The notes under the pieces were generated by a model. It searched no databases, was not told where the DNA came from, and worked only from the letters and a program-made list of their open reading frames with translations. Source: Stomoxys calcitrans (Eukaryota > Arthropoda > Insecta > Diptera > Muscidae). From it: a stretch of 64,000 bases of DNA. The DNA is taken from NCBI RefSeq assembly GCF_963082655.1, contig NC_081555.1, positions 179,964,151 to 180,028,150 on the forward strand. The letters are read 5' to 3'. Both the position numbers and the translations under genes were made by a program. Shown piece by piece: positions 34,881 through 46,243 of the stretch (position 1 is the stretch's first letter; each line of letters begins with the position of its first letter).

Positions 34881-34904
34881 TTGAGAAATTTGTGAATTAC
34901 AATC

Positions 34905-34985
34905 CCCAAAGAGGTGTCGCACTGCGGCACGCCGTTAGGAGGAAGAGGTCCCTTATCATTAAGATTACACTTTAATCGATTAAAG
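34905..34985 (+). mobile_element. SINE fragment
   Basis: 'ccccaaagaggtgtcgcactgcggcacgccgtt...ggtcccttatcattaag' matches the SINE body; both ends are missing. Confidence 0.7.
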
Positions 34986-35349
34986 GCATAGTTTTTCCAC
35001 CCAACCTATACTAACGTCCCTAGCCAATTCGGAAAGCGATCGATCCCAATGGAAATTTCCCATGCACAATCCATAAGACGTAGTTTTGCCAACAAAACGA
35101 CTATGATGACGTGCTGTGCTTTACATATTTAAGTAAAACTTAAAACTTGTTTTAATAATTTTAAATGGAATTGGTTAAAAACTTATTGAAGTATTTATTC
35201 CCTTTGCTATATTTATCACATCATAAAATATTGAGCCCATGTTAACATTGAACACTTGATTACAGCTTAGTTTCCACTAAACAACAACCTTAATCTATTT
35301 TTAATGCCGAGAAATTCTTGAAAGTTCCTATACACAATTTTAACCCAAA
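34986..35349. other. unassigned interval
   Basis: AT-rich; nothing recognised. Confidence 0.3.
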
Positions 35350-35957
35350 AATCAGTAAGGAAAGGTAAAAGTCAGGCGGTGCCGACTTTATGATACCCTA
35401 CACTTACACTATAGGTAAAAAGTGGGAACTATATTTAATTCTGAACCATTTTTTATAGACCTCGGCGGATGTCTTCAGATGGGTTATTAAACAATCCGTA
35501 TCAAATTTCGAGCAAAAATGCATCGAGGAAAGTGTTGTGCACAATTTTGGCAATATTGGTCAATAAAAAAAAGAAAATCTATCGTACCAAATTTCAAGAA
35601 AATCGGTTAACAAATGACCATTTTATTGCATTATTTTTGCAAATCGAACGAACATATATATGGGAGCAATATCCAAGTCTGAACCGATTTTCTCCTATTT
35701 CAATAGGCTTCGTCTCTAGGCCGAAAAACTTGCCTGTACCAGATTTAAAGCCGATCGTATGAAAATTACGACCTAGAGTTTGTACACAAATTAACATGGA
35801 CAGACACACATACGGACATAGCTAAATCGAATCAGAAAGTGATTCTAAGTCCATCATTATACTTATCAATTGATCTGTCTCTCTTCCTTCTGGGTGTTAC
35901 AAACAAATTCACAAAGTTATAATACCCTGTACCACAGTAGTGGTGTAGGGTATAATT
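35350..35957 (-). mobile_element. DINE-1-like element, lineage B, short
   Basis: The 3' end reads cagtaaggaaaggtaaaagtc with hairpin around ggcggtgccgac, then ataccctacactta. The core is short. 'cacatacggacatagctaaatcgaatcag' represents a decayed (GTCY)n block, and the 5' arm gtaccacagtagtggtgtag is intact near 35930-35949. A compact lineage-B copy. Confidence 0.85.
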
Positions 35958-36874
35958 ATACAACAGCCAGCGTTCTTAAGAAATTTTTATTTTTAGAAAG
36001 TTTCACCAAATAGCCTTGCTCTCTATTTTCCAATGTGTACAGGGATTGGCCAATGGTGGCGGTTGTTAATGGTCGAATTGTTAAAATGTCATACGTTTTA
36101 TTATGATGTTAGTTCTCGATAAGCCAAAGTCAAAATCGAAATGAAGGAAATTCACGAACCATTCAATTTCATCAGCCCTGAATTTCACGACAGGCTAATT
36201 ATTGTTCATTGTTTTCTCTGTCAATTGCTGTTGTGTTGCCTTTGTTCTTGGTTCGCCTCCTAATGGAATTCTAATTGGTTGTGGCCAATAACCAAGAAAA
36301 ACTAATGGACATCTTCTATGAAGAAAAATCACCAACAGTAGAAAACCAAATAAAACAAAGGTAAGACATCGACCCGTACACTTACTGTCCAACACCCCAC
36401 CGGCAATTGTTTTCCATGGAATCTAAATTTTCACAAAGTACTCTATGGAATGTGAAAACATTTGTTTGATGAGTTTGTTTATTTGCTTTTGATGAAAACA
36501 GAACAAAAAAACAACGAAACAGTCGTATGGGTAATGTGGCCATAACAATCAAACATCAAAACAATCAAACAACTAAACATGATCCAAATGATGTACACTG
36601 GGTAAAAGAAGTATGTGTACACCTATATCTTTATAACCAACCGTTTCACTGAATAAAGTTAAGCCAAGCGATCAGCAATTTTTTTTTTAATTTTTGGCAG
36701 CATTTGGCATTGAGAATGTCAACTTGTTCTCTTTTTACTTTCATCCTTTGTTTACGTTTTCTCCTATATGATGACATTTCTAATCGGCAGATTTGACATC
36801 CTTAATGATGTTCATGGGCCCTATCCACTGAATGTTTTCGCTTGTGACCTAACCTTATATTAGTGAATTCTGCA
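35958..36874. other. unassigned interval
   Basis: A minus-strand 66-codon frame (36195-36395) has a hydrophobic run (FVLFGFLLLVIFL). Neither splice signals nor homology supports it. Confidence 0.3.
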
Positions 36875-36878
36875 TTAA

Positions 36879-37252
36879 GGCTGGAGTTACATACCATGCG
36901 AAGCACTTAGGCGTACTAGATCAATCAGATGCTCCCTCATGCGTTCTTTGGGTTGAGTTACATACAATGCGTCTTTTGCTGCGCATGAATTTCCAAAACT
37001 CGGTTTATTTATGTCATTTCTAAAGATAATTTCAATGGAAATTGGCAATAATATGTTTAATATAATTTTACTAAAAGAATTTCTCCAATTTACGGACTGC
37101 AAAACAATTTTGAAGCGCCCTGAAACGCGTTAAAAGTTGATAGTTGGTGCGTTTATTGTGTAACTCACACAATACAAACACAACTATTTTAATTTTTTCT
37201 GCCATGCACGCGTAACCATGAATAATTGCTGCGCGAGGTATGTAACTCCACC
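36879..37252. mobile_element. MITE with TTAA target duplication
   Basis: Terminal inverted repeats of about 30 bp: ggctggagttacataccatg at the left and the complement of ggtatgtaactccacc at the right, both next to TTAA (36875-36878 and 37253-37256). An internal partial copy of the TIR is near 36950-36973. TTAA duplications are typical of piggyBac-type insertion, but the ends do not start with the usual CCC. Non-coding. Confidence 0.8.
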
Positions 37253-37256
37253 TTAA

Positions 37257-37929
37257 GAAATATTCATCTACGACCTAGGTTCATTAATAGAAGTTACAAC
37301 ACTTACAGAAAACAAAAAGTGGACAGGCCCCATAAAGTTTGAGAATGTCAATGAGAGTCGAATCAAAATACCACTAAAGGGCAAAACAGAATGAGCACGT
37401 TGAGCTTTGAGCGTTTTGAGCGTCGCGTAGCAAAAATGCAACTCTGCACATAAATTTCACAAAAGCACGTGGAAAAGTTAAAAAATTTCAACTTTAGCAC
37501 TTGAAAGGGAGTGTAATTGTGTGCTGCCACACGTGAAGCATTGTTTTTGACGCCTAAGGGTTGGTACTATATTCGGTTCTTCACGTGAACAACTGCCAAA
37601 CTCCATATAAAAAAATTATAATAGAAAAAATTGTTTTTTAGGCTCATGACTTAAAAATAGCAATTCGACACGACTAATCCTAGTGTAATACGATGGCAAG
37701 ATTGTGCAAGTGCAGAAAAGTTGACGAAAATACGTTAAGGTAAATTAACATATTGTGTTGAAGTTTTTCACAATTAAAAACAGAGTACCCCACTTAAAAA
37801 CACAACTTCGCGTATGGCAACAGATTATGACGCTCGATTTCAGTCGCCAATGCTGACTTTTGCGCATTGCTTTTGTGAGATTTGTTTAAAGAGCTGCAAT
37901 TTGCCACTAAACGCACTCATTCTGTTAAA
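37257..37929. other. unassigned interval
   Basis: Nothing recognised beyond short frames. Confidence 0.3.
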
Positions 37930-38712
37930 TGCCTTAACCAAGCTAAGTACGCATAAGGAGATAATTAGGCCATACCCATGCGGTTTTAAGCCTGGCAAAT
38001 CCACCATACATCAGTTATTCCCACTGCACCAAATCCTGGAAAAGACCCGGAAGGACAGTTTAACACTTACCTCTCTTGGTTGAATAAAATGCCGTTTTTA
38101 ATAGACCTATAAGTTCAAACGTATTTCAAGCCATATCTGAGTTTGGTATCCTTGCAAAACTAATAAGACTCTGCAGGATGACACTTGCTGATACACGTGT
38201 CACACTAAGAATAGGAAAGAATCTCTCTGAACCGTTCAATACAAAACAAGGTTTCAGATAGGGAGACAGCTTATGGTGCGATATCTTTTATATCCTGCTG
38301 ATGAATAGAAAACACATGCTACTCCCCTAGGGCGATGACATTGATATCACGGGTCGTTACCAAAACTAGTAGCTGCAGCCTTTGAAAATCTCGAAAGAGA
38401 ATTAGTGTGAGTGGGTCTGGCAATAAATAGGGATAATATCATATGGATGGTATAAACTCCCACAAGCTCATGTACACCCGTGCAGGTAAAGAAAATTAAG
38501 AAAACTGGGAACCCCAACCTTTAGATACTCAGCAACTTTATCTACTCAGCAACTTTATCTAACTTGGCAAATATTGGCCAACTGATGCTACTTTATATGA
38601 AGCCAGCAGCTTAGAAAGAAAGCCACCCCTCGACAGACGAAAATTTGTTGCTATATGGTTCCAAAACATGGGGACAACGCATGAAATCAGACGAGGCAGT
38701 ACTTGTAGTGTT
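37930..38712 (+). pseudogene. RTE/BovB-like LINE RT remnant
   Basis: The frame YPCGFKPGKSTIHQLFPLHQ then ILEKTRK (about 37972-38054) is the RTE-clade 'YQCGFRPGKSTxDQLFxLRQ' segment. Other frames follow: SEFGILAKLIRLCRMTLADT, RIGKNLSEPFNTKQGFR and GDDIDI(I)TGR near the active site, then DEAVLVVFGRK at 38712. Stops and small deletions are frequent; the YADD itself is damaged. It continues after an insertion at 38984. Confidence 0.75.
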
Positions 38713-38983
38713 TGGGAGAAAGTTGTATGTCTCTTTGCACTCTTTTATTTTGATCTTTAAAAACCTTTCGTGATTTTTCGTATGTACGCATTTTACGTAT
38801 GAGTATGGTGTAGAGTACGCTTTTGTTCTGAAACAGGGCCCAATAAGTGCACTAGCTCTCCCAAGCGCAGTAAGAGTAAAAAAAAAATATTTTCCACTAT
38901 ACTGACACAAACTAACCATCAATGCTAAAAACAGCAAAACACTGTCAAAGTGTTTTTGTTGTTGTTTTCATTTTAAAATTTAG
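38713..38983. mobile_element. unclassified ~270-bp insertion splitting the RTE-like LINE
   Basis: It sits precisely between LINE codons for 'FGRK' and 'GPVSVDG', which are separated by only a few codons in the copy at 54.4 kb. No terminal repeats were found by eye. There is an A-tract near 38879-38888. Confidence 0.55.
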
Positions 38984-39245
38984 GGACCAGTTAGCGTTGA
39001 TGGATGATATGAACTCCATTGCGACGTTAGCATAGTTGAACGTTAGCAAAGTTAAAATACAACGGTTGCGTTGGCTAGGTCATGTTGTCGGAAGGAATGA
39101 AGAACAAAACTTCAATAGAAAGATCAAGTGGTGAAAAACATTTCGAAACTAGGTATCAGAGATTGGAGCGCAAAAGACTGAGGCACTGAGAAATCTATTC
39201 TGAGTTCGGCTAATGGAACAAATGTTCAGTCATAGCCAATTAAAG
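38984..39245 (+). pseudogene. RTE-like LINE C-terminus, continuation
   Basis: Matches 54510-54855: 'gggaccagttagcgttgatgg', 'aaaatacaacggttgcgttgg', then 'tcatgttgtc', and the 3' end 'tcagtcatagccaattaaagta'. Heavily broken by deletions. Confidence 0.7.
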
Positions 39246-39654
39246 TATATGTGTGTAAAGTAAGAAACGATCAAAACTCATTGATATGAGTAAAGTATCA
39301 TCGTTGTTCTCTAATGGAGCAATCAGAGCAAATTTTTATATTTAAAGATGCGCATTTAGAATTCATTATTGTACTTTTGTGAAACGCACAGACCCACCTC
39401 ATTTTTATGTTGTAGAATAAAAAAACTAAAAATGTCACACCATTCAACATTCTAAAACTTTTTATTTCCAATTTTTTGTTTTAAATTTAAGTCCCATCCA
39501 AGGCGAATTTATCAGGTGGCCGCATCAACCCAGCTGAGAGAATATGATATGTCAACACATTTTTAAATTCATCGTACAAGAATATAAACTTCAAAATAAA
39601 TAATTTATAAATTGTGTTTGCTGATGGTTTTAAAACTTAGGGTACATAAGGGCA
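39246..39654. other. unassigned interval
   Basis: AT-rich; nothing recognised. Confidence 0.3.
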
Positions 39655-40112
39655 CGCTTCTAGCAACCTCATTCAACAACTTTATTTGTATGTGAAAAGA
39701 GTTGATGATCAACAATTTTGGTAATTGAATTGATAATTTCAGTTGTTGAAATGCGTCTGTTGATACTTAACAGAGAAAATCATTGACATTTTAAAAATTT
39801 TCAACAAATTACTTTTTTGAGATAGTTTTTGGTAGTCAGGGAAGATTTGTTCAACAAAAACATACCAATTTGGTGTTGAAAAAAAAAATTGTGTTAAATG
39901 GTAAATCTACGACCCACCAACAAATATTTTGTAATTTTGTAATGAGCTCAACAAACTATATACAAACTTTGTTGATTAGAATACAAAATTATTTGTTGGC
40001 TTCCTAAGCAAATGATCGCTAACAATTTGTACTTTGGGTTGCTTATATTTTTTATAGATGATTTTTCAACAAAAGTTGTTGCTTTTCAAAATTATTTTTA
40101 TCTGTGCATGAT
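39655..40112. repeat. unclassified repeat with many 'ttgttga' motifs
   Basis: Shares its right third with 15340-15493. It contains many TTGTTGA / TCAACAA motifs in both orientations, including near the ends (cattcaacaactttattt; ttttcaacaaaagttgttg), which would allow extensive foldback. No coding content. Confidence 0.5.
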
Positions 40113-40245
40113 GACAACGTCAACCTCGTAGCCAACAAACTTTAACTGTCCTTTTCAAATAACCTGAAAATCCGACAGATATCCAAGAGTCAAAAAGGGG
40201 TACACAACCCCTCCTTGTGGCGATTGAGCTCTAATCACAATCTTC

Positions 40246-40690
40246 CTATTTGGTCCATTTGTTAGCATTCACTTGGTAGCTTTCAACGGCTACAATGACC
40301 TTATGAAAACTATTTAAACCTGCCATCTTGGTGATTTTGTGGCTTGTTGTTGTTGTAGCCACATTTTCATGCTCGTCAGGCTCCTGTGGGTGAGTAAGCT
40401 CGTTCCGGTCCAAAATACCGATCGTCGCGGGAACGGGGTGGATATTGGTTATTTCAGGGCGCCAATAACCCGACTTGTCATGCCGAGCATCATAGGCACT
40501 CAGTATTTGTGGAAGAGTCGGTGCCGCCCTGCCTCTCAAAGAGACTCCCCGCTCGATACCGCTGATTGTCCGCAGCTACTCCGTTTGAAGCATTCCACTA
40601 TCCGCAACCTGTGGACGTGCCCGGTAGCTCCCAGTCTAAGCTTCTCGTGACAGCAATGAACACCTCACAGATCGGACCTCAATGTTCCTG
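40246..40690 (-). repeat. moderately GC-rich interspersed repeat
   Basis: Includes 'cttgttgttgttgtagccac', 'ctgtgggtgagtaagctcgt' and 'ccgctgattgtccgcagcta'. It is shared in part with 18215-18310. A minus-strand 97-codon frame at 40246-40539 (LSAYDARHDKSGYWRPEI) is open through it but has no domain I recognise. The GC content contrasts with its surroundings. Confidence 0.5.
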
Positions 40691-40734
40691 CCACCTTTGT
40701 AGGTAAGCCTCTGGAGCTTATCGGTGCTTTGATC

Positions 40735-41731
40735 ATTTTTATACCCTCCACCATAGGATGGGGGTATACTAATTTCGTTATTCTGTTTGTAACACCTCGA
40801 AATATGAGTCTGAGACTCTATTTTAAGTCGATCTAGCCATGTCCGTCTGTCCGTCCGTCTGTCTGTCGAAAGCACGCTAACATTCGAAGGAGTTAAGCTA
40901 GCCGCTTGAAATTTTGCACAAATACTTTTTATTAGTGTAGGTCGGTTGGGATTGTAAATTGGCCAAATCGGTCTATGTTTTGATATAGCCGCCATATAAA
41001 CCGATCTTGGGTCGTGACTTTTTGAGCCTCTAGAGGGCGCAATTCTCACCCGATTTGACTGAATTTTTGCACGTAGTGTTTTGGCATAACTTTCAACAAC
41101 TATGTTGAGTATGATTCAAATCGGTTAATAATCTGGTGTTGCTGTCATATAAACCGATCTTGGATCTTAACTTCTTGAGCCAAAAGAGCGCGCAATTCTC
41201 ATCCGATTTTGCTGAAATTTTGCATGAGGTGTTTTGTTATGACTTCCAACAACTTTGCTAAGTAAGGCGGAAGTCGGTACATAACCTGATATATCTGCCA
41301 TATAAACCGATTTGAGATCTTGACTTCTTGAGCCTCTAGAGGGCGCTATTCTCATTAGTTTTGGAGGAAAGCCTGTACAACAGCTTCTTTCATGATCTTC
41401 TACATACGTGTCTAATATGGTCTGAATCGATCAATAGATTGATGCAGCTCCCATACAAACCTATATCCCGATTTTGCTTCTTAAGCTCCTACAAGGCGCA
41501 ATTCTTATCCGAATGAACTGAAATATTACACAATGACTTCCACAATGTTCAGCATTCATTTATGGTCCGAATCGGACTATAACTTGATATAGCTCCAATA
41601 GCATAACAGTTCTTATTCAATATTTTTTGGTTGCCTAAAAAGAGATACCACGCATAGAACTCGACAAATGCGATCCATGGTGGAGGGTATATAAGATTCG
41701 GTCCGGCCGAACTTAGCACGTTCTTACTTGT
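40735..41731 (+). mobile_element. DINE-1-like element, lineage A, complete
   Basis: The 5' hairpin is intact at 40740-40770, the (GTCY)n run at 40842-40865 (gtctgtccgtccgtctgtct), followed by about five core units. The 3' arm ggtggagggtatataagatt and the hairpin ttcggtccggccgaa come next, ending cacgttcttacttgtt. Parts of the conserved block between 'tgagac' and 'taagtcg' are deleted. Confidence 0.9.
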
Positions 41732-42762
41732 TAAATATGTGTTTTCTTGACACTCAAAAATTAATAAACTTATTTCGTCTTGCTCTGATTGGTCGAAACA
41801 AATTTGACGAAAATTTTAAATGTCAGGGTGAATCGAATTTTCTTCGCCCTGTTTACAAATTTTGACATATCAAATTCCCATTAAACATGCTTTGTTGTAG
41901 CAATTCGTCGATGCGGCCACCTTATTAAATACGCCTTGGTCTGAACATAGTATAACATTCCTAACGCGTGTTCTCATGTTCAATTAGTTGCAAACAATGT
42001 TGTTTTAATTTTTAAACGAACATGACGATTAGATCTAGGATTTTCTAACATTGTGATAATTTGATGTGGCTTCATTTTATTTGTTTGACTTTTGGTAAAA
42101 TAACCCCTCATCGCCTTTATGCAAAGTCACACAACGAAAAAGAGTAGTGGAATATCGAATCATATATATTTCAAAACTATCCTACCAAATGACCAAGAAG
42201 CCAAGACCCATCACCCACCCGTTGACTTGCCAATGAGTCTAGTCGCCAGTCTATGAATTTGTTGTATTTCATTTTGTGAATAGAGCTAAAAGTAAAAGTG
42301 ATTTCCTGCACGCTCAAATTATGCCAACAAAATTCCTGCCAATGGTTTTTACATTCACATTGAAGACATATTAAAACACAGACTCAGACATATAGATACA
42401 CAACCATGGTCGTTGGGCACTTTAACAAATTGCACGGCTCATAGGAAATGTCAGGCGAGTAGAAGTGGAACAACATTTGTTCTGCATATCCTCCAATTGC
42501 TAATACAATGGCTTACAATGTTAATGGCTTTCTCTTTGGGTGTTTTAAATGTACTACAAGCCCCCCCGACGAGAGACATGTGACACAGACAGACAGACTA
42601 AACTATATATAGAGGGCTTAGATGAAGAGTGACCCAAGGATAGGAGTTATTTGATAGATAACTGAATTCCACGAATCACAAAAATGACTGCACAACGTGA
42701 AGTTGGCATTTTGGAAATTTCTAACGAAACTCAAGATTTTATGATTTTATGTTCCAAATTCA
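41732..42762. other. unassigned interval, 1 kb
   Basis: No repeat or gene was recognised. A short GACA run lies at about 42585-42597. Confidence 0.3.
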
Positions 42763-42970
42763 AAATGCAAATTTGTCCATGAACATTCCATTAGGAAACA
42801 GGGACAAACTTCCCATTCAAATTTAGGCTCAATGATAATGGCCCTCCTTTTTTTCAAGTGGCATACAAATGTAGCCACCATTAGGTGGAAAGTTTTTTCT
42901 GATGTGCTGGCCAGGATTCGAACCCAGGCATTCAACTTTATGGGCTGACCTGCTAACCTCTGTGCTTAGA
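42763..42970 (-). mobile_element. SINE copy with internal deletion
   Basis: Tail, part of the body and a complete head (box B ggattcgaacccagg; box A region 'ctaacctctgtgctta') in minus orientation. The middle (the 'gtcgcactgcgg' segment) is missing. Confidence 0.8.
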
Positions 42971-43140
42971 GCCGTCTAAATTCATATCGAAGTATTAAGT
43001 CCCTCATCACAATATTTTCTTCTCTAACAGCTTTTTTTTGGACTGGGTCAATTTAAGTGGTCATCAAATATTTTCCTGAATGAATTGTTTCTTAAATTTT
43101 AGTATTTGTTGCACGGAACCCTAGTATTGCCATCTTGAAG

Positions 43141-44025
43141 ATCATGTTTTACGGATGGATCAAAGCTAGAGGACAGAGAGGGCCTGGGGGTTTACATTGA
43201 GAACCCAGGGACTGAGATCTTTTTTAGACTGACTAACCATAATACGGTCCTGCAGGCGGAGATCCGGGCGATCACGGAATGCGTGAAGTGGTGTGGTGCT
43301 AACGCGAGGACGTCGAGTGTGATCATCTTTACCAACAGTAAAATTGCCATAAGTTCAATAACAACCAGGACGGTAAGGTAAGGTCACGAACAGTCTTGCA
43401 GTGTAGGGGGAAGGAGATTAACGCCTTCTTTGAGGATGGCAAAATACGCATCGTTTGAGTGCCGGGCCACATCGGAGTAAGGGGAATGAAAGGGCAGACG
43501 ATTTCGCGGTGAAGGCCAGAAGACTGTCGTCAATAAACTTGGTTAACTCCAAGCCTTTCGGGTCGCCGAAGTCCGAGTTAAGGGAGTGGGCGACGAATGC
43601 GCATGCAACATTGTGAAACAGCGAAACGATCAGTAGGACGGCGAAAATCCTATAGGGGGATCCAGTTCGTGCGAAGACGAGGCTATTACTGAAAGGAATT
43701 AAGAAGGAGGTCAGTATAGCCACTGGTATCATAACAGGACACATAGGACTTCGAGCTCACTTATGTAAAATCGGCGCGTTAAGTGATAGCATGTGTAGGG
43801 CATGCGGGGAAGATGATGAGACGTTGGAGCATTTCCTTTGCCATTGCCCGGCTTTCGCGTCTAACAGATACTGGCACTTAGGTGGGGACACAATACCAGA
43901 CATGAACCAACTTAGGGGAGGGGTATTGAAAACATTTAAGGATTTTGTAAGTAGCACGGAATTCCTAACTTAAAATTTTCTTTTTAGAGGTTACTTTATA
44001 GTTTTTCGAGTGCACAGCAAGCCGA
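43141..44025 (+). mobile_element. RNase-H-bearing LINE, 5' truncated
   Basis: Coding remnants run from RNase H to the C-terminal zinc knuckle, then 3' UTR (aaaattttctttttagaggt...). The UTR is interrupted at about 44026 by inverted ORF1-like sequence and resumes at about 44536. The same 3' UTR, uninterrupted, occurs at 46805-47046. Confidence 0.7.
43151..43973 (+). pseudogene. RNase H plus C-terminal CCHC-type region of a LINE ORF2
   Basis: Read with frame changes, it shows TDGSKLEDREGLGVYI (first catalytic Asp), LQAEIRAI (Glu), IFTNSKIAI, where the expected catalytic Asp of SDS is Asn, and VPGHIGVRGNERADDFA (His and last Asp). The frame ends with MCRACGEDDETLEHFLCHCP, a Cys/His knuckle. Two W-to-stop changes (TGG to TGA) and a 5-bp duplication (gtaaggtaagg, about 43374-43384) break the frame. 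RNase H would be dead even if the frame were open. Confidence 0.75.
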
Positions 44026-44535
44026 GGAGTTTGTACGCTGCCGGTACATACTCCTCTTTCTCCTTCGTCGTGCACCGTATCGCTTTCTCGGCCTGCTTGT
44101 GAGCTTAGCAAAGCCATCGCTCACTTCTGTTGTCATCCCAATGCCCTCATCTCTCGATTCGGCTGCGATGACTGTTTCATTGGCACATTCGCTGTCTGAA
44201 TCCGAGTCAGAAATTCCACCTTTACTTAAAGGCTGAGGACGAACTGTGCATCCATCTGGTTTATCCGTCTCTTCCTCATTTATTAGTCTGACGACTAGTT
44301 GTGCGCTTGAAGCATTACTCTCGACTACAGGTGCCAAGGCACCCACACCTATAGAAGGGGAGGTCCGCAGATGTTGAGTCTTTGGAGTCCATTTCTAACC
44401 TACTCCAAAAGGCTTTAACATTTTTTCGTAATAGGAGTACCTATTCCGAGATACGAATATATATTTATTTTTTCTTTCAGAAGCGAAATAAAAACACGTC
44501 CGCTTCACTCAACGGCTACAATACAAACGGCTACA
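44026..44535 (-). pseudogene. inverted LINE ORF1-like 5' fragment
   Basis: A minus-strand frame begins MDSKDSTSADLP and, after a 1-base shift, continues IGVGALAPVVESNASS, an acidic Ser/Asp run, then SRPRKRYGARRRRKRSMYRQ. A basic 'RKRYGAxRRRK' patch is characteristic of ORF1 (gag-like) N-terminal regions in fly LINEs. No zinc knuckles remain. Orientation is opposite to the LINE whose 3' UTR it interrupts. Confidence 0.5.
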
Positions 44536-44614
44536 ATTACTGCCTTAGGTGTATGTCCATATTGGCATGGGGAGGATTAATATCTGCACCCTCTTTTCAA
44601 CCTAACCTAGTATT
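44536..44614 (+). mobile_element. LINE 3' terminus, continuation
   Basis: ttactgccttaggtgtatgt, then the 'ccatattggcatgggg...gcaccctcttttcaacctaacc' ending, as in 46805-46910 reversed. Confidence 0.7.
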
Positions 44615-44804
44615 TGTTGTGGTTTTCATTAAAAACTCAAACGAAAGTTTACCCCTGAACATTTCATTGAGAAATGACTTTAAAATTTTTTGAGGAGGTA
44701 TCCCCTTTTCTGATATCAATCAGTTCCGCCCGATACTAAGCTCAATGCTAAGGGTCACCTTTTGAATACCAAGTCCGTGTGTGCTTAACTGTATCACTCT
44801 GTGG

Positions 44805-44943
44805 TACGCCGATCGAATTCGGCAAATACCTTACAAACGTCGCCAGCATTAGTAATGAGATAATCAATGTTGAAGTTTAAGCCAGTACTCAGACGTTCAA
44901 TATCCTAGGCGGATATGATAACCTCTGCGCCACTGTGGCCTCC
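44805..44943 (-). mobile_element. SINE fragment, head half
   Basis: 'cacaaacgtcgccagcattag' type body, then reversed head 'cctctgcgccactgtggcctcc'. Box B is badly decayed. Confidence 0.65.
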
Positions 44944-44999
44944 TTCTTATACTAAATGCTTTATTGAATTTTTTTTTATCACTCTTTCTGAAAATATAT

Positions 45000-45282
45000 G
45001 CAAATGGAAATTTCGCCCATGAACATTCCACTAAGGAATAGGGGCAAACTTCTCACTTTTCACATATCAATGAGTGCAGTCCAATTCAAGTTTAAGCTCA
45101 ATGATAAGGGACCTCCTTTTTAAAGCCGAGTCCGAACAGCGTGCCGCAGTACGACACTTCTTAGGAGAGAAGTTTTACATGGCATAGTACCTCACAAATG
45201 TTGCCAGCATTAGGAGGGGACAACCACAGCTGAAAATTTTTTCTGATAGTCTCGCCAGGATTCGAACGCAGGCGTTCAGCGT
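45000..45282 (-). mobile_element. SINE, head truncated
   Basis: Tail, body and box B (ggattcgaacgcagg) are well preserved; the sequence stops at 'ttcagcgtc' before box A, where DINE-like DNA begins. Confidence 0.8.
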
Positions 45283-45289
45283 CGAATAA

Positions 45290-46243
45290 AAAACCCCAGT
45301 CATAGAAAATCACCGCCTCTAAAATTGCAGGCAAATCCAGTAACAATTGCGTCCTTCAGAGGCTCAAAACGTCAAACTGGGAGATTGGTTTATATGGCAG
45401 CTATATCAGGTTTTATTCCGATTTAGCCCATACTTAGAACAGTTATTGGAAATAATACCAGAACGACATATGCAAAATTTCAACCTTATTGCATAAGAAT
45501 TCCGACCTCTAGCCGCCAAAGAAGTCTAATCGGAAGATCGGTTTATATGGCGGCTATATCAGGGTATGGACTGCTTTAGACTATAATTAACACATTTGTT
45601 GGAAGCCAAAATAAAACACTTCATAAATTTCGGCCAAATCGGATAAGAATTGCGCCCTCAAGAGGTTCAAGAAGTCTATTCGCGAGATCGGTTTATAAGG
45701 CGGCTTTATCAGGTTATGGACTTATATAGACTATACTTTGCATAGTTATTGGAAGTCATACCAGAACATGCATGCAAAATTTCAGCCAAATCGGATAAGA
45801 ATTGAGCCCTCTATAAACTCTAGAGTCAAGACCCAAGATCGGTTTATATGGGAACTATATCAGATTATGAACCGATTTAGACCATACCTGGCATAGTTGT
45901 CGAATGTGATATCAAAACACCACAAAACAGCGCAAAATTTCAGCCAAATCGCCGTCTAGAAGCTCAAGAAGTCAGGACACAAGTTCGGTTTATATGGCAG
46001 CTATATCAAAAAATAGACCGCTTTGGCCCATTTACCAAGTGCCTAGCTTTACTGCTTGGAAAGTATCGTGCTTTCGACAGACGGACGGACAGACAGACAG
46101 ACGGACGGACATGGCTAGATCGACTTAACATGTCATGACGATCAAGAATATATATACTTTATGGGTACTTAGAAGCATATTTCGAGGTGTTATAAACGGA
46201 ATAACGAAATAAGTATACATACCTATGGTGGATGGTATAAAAA
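45290..46243 (-). mobile_element. DINE-1-like element, lineage A, 3' end missing
   Basis: About five core units, with (GTCY)n at 46075-46110 (cgacagacggacggacagacag), the conserved block and the 5' arm ending ggtggatggtata at 46240. The 3' hairpin is absent, replaced by SINE sequence. Confidence 0.85.

Noticed and set aside
36195..36395. Membrane-spanning small protein on the minus strand
   Set aside because: A hydrophobic run exists, but AT-rich DNA yields this often. No start or splice support.
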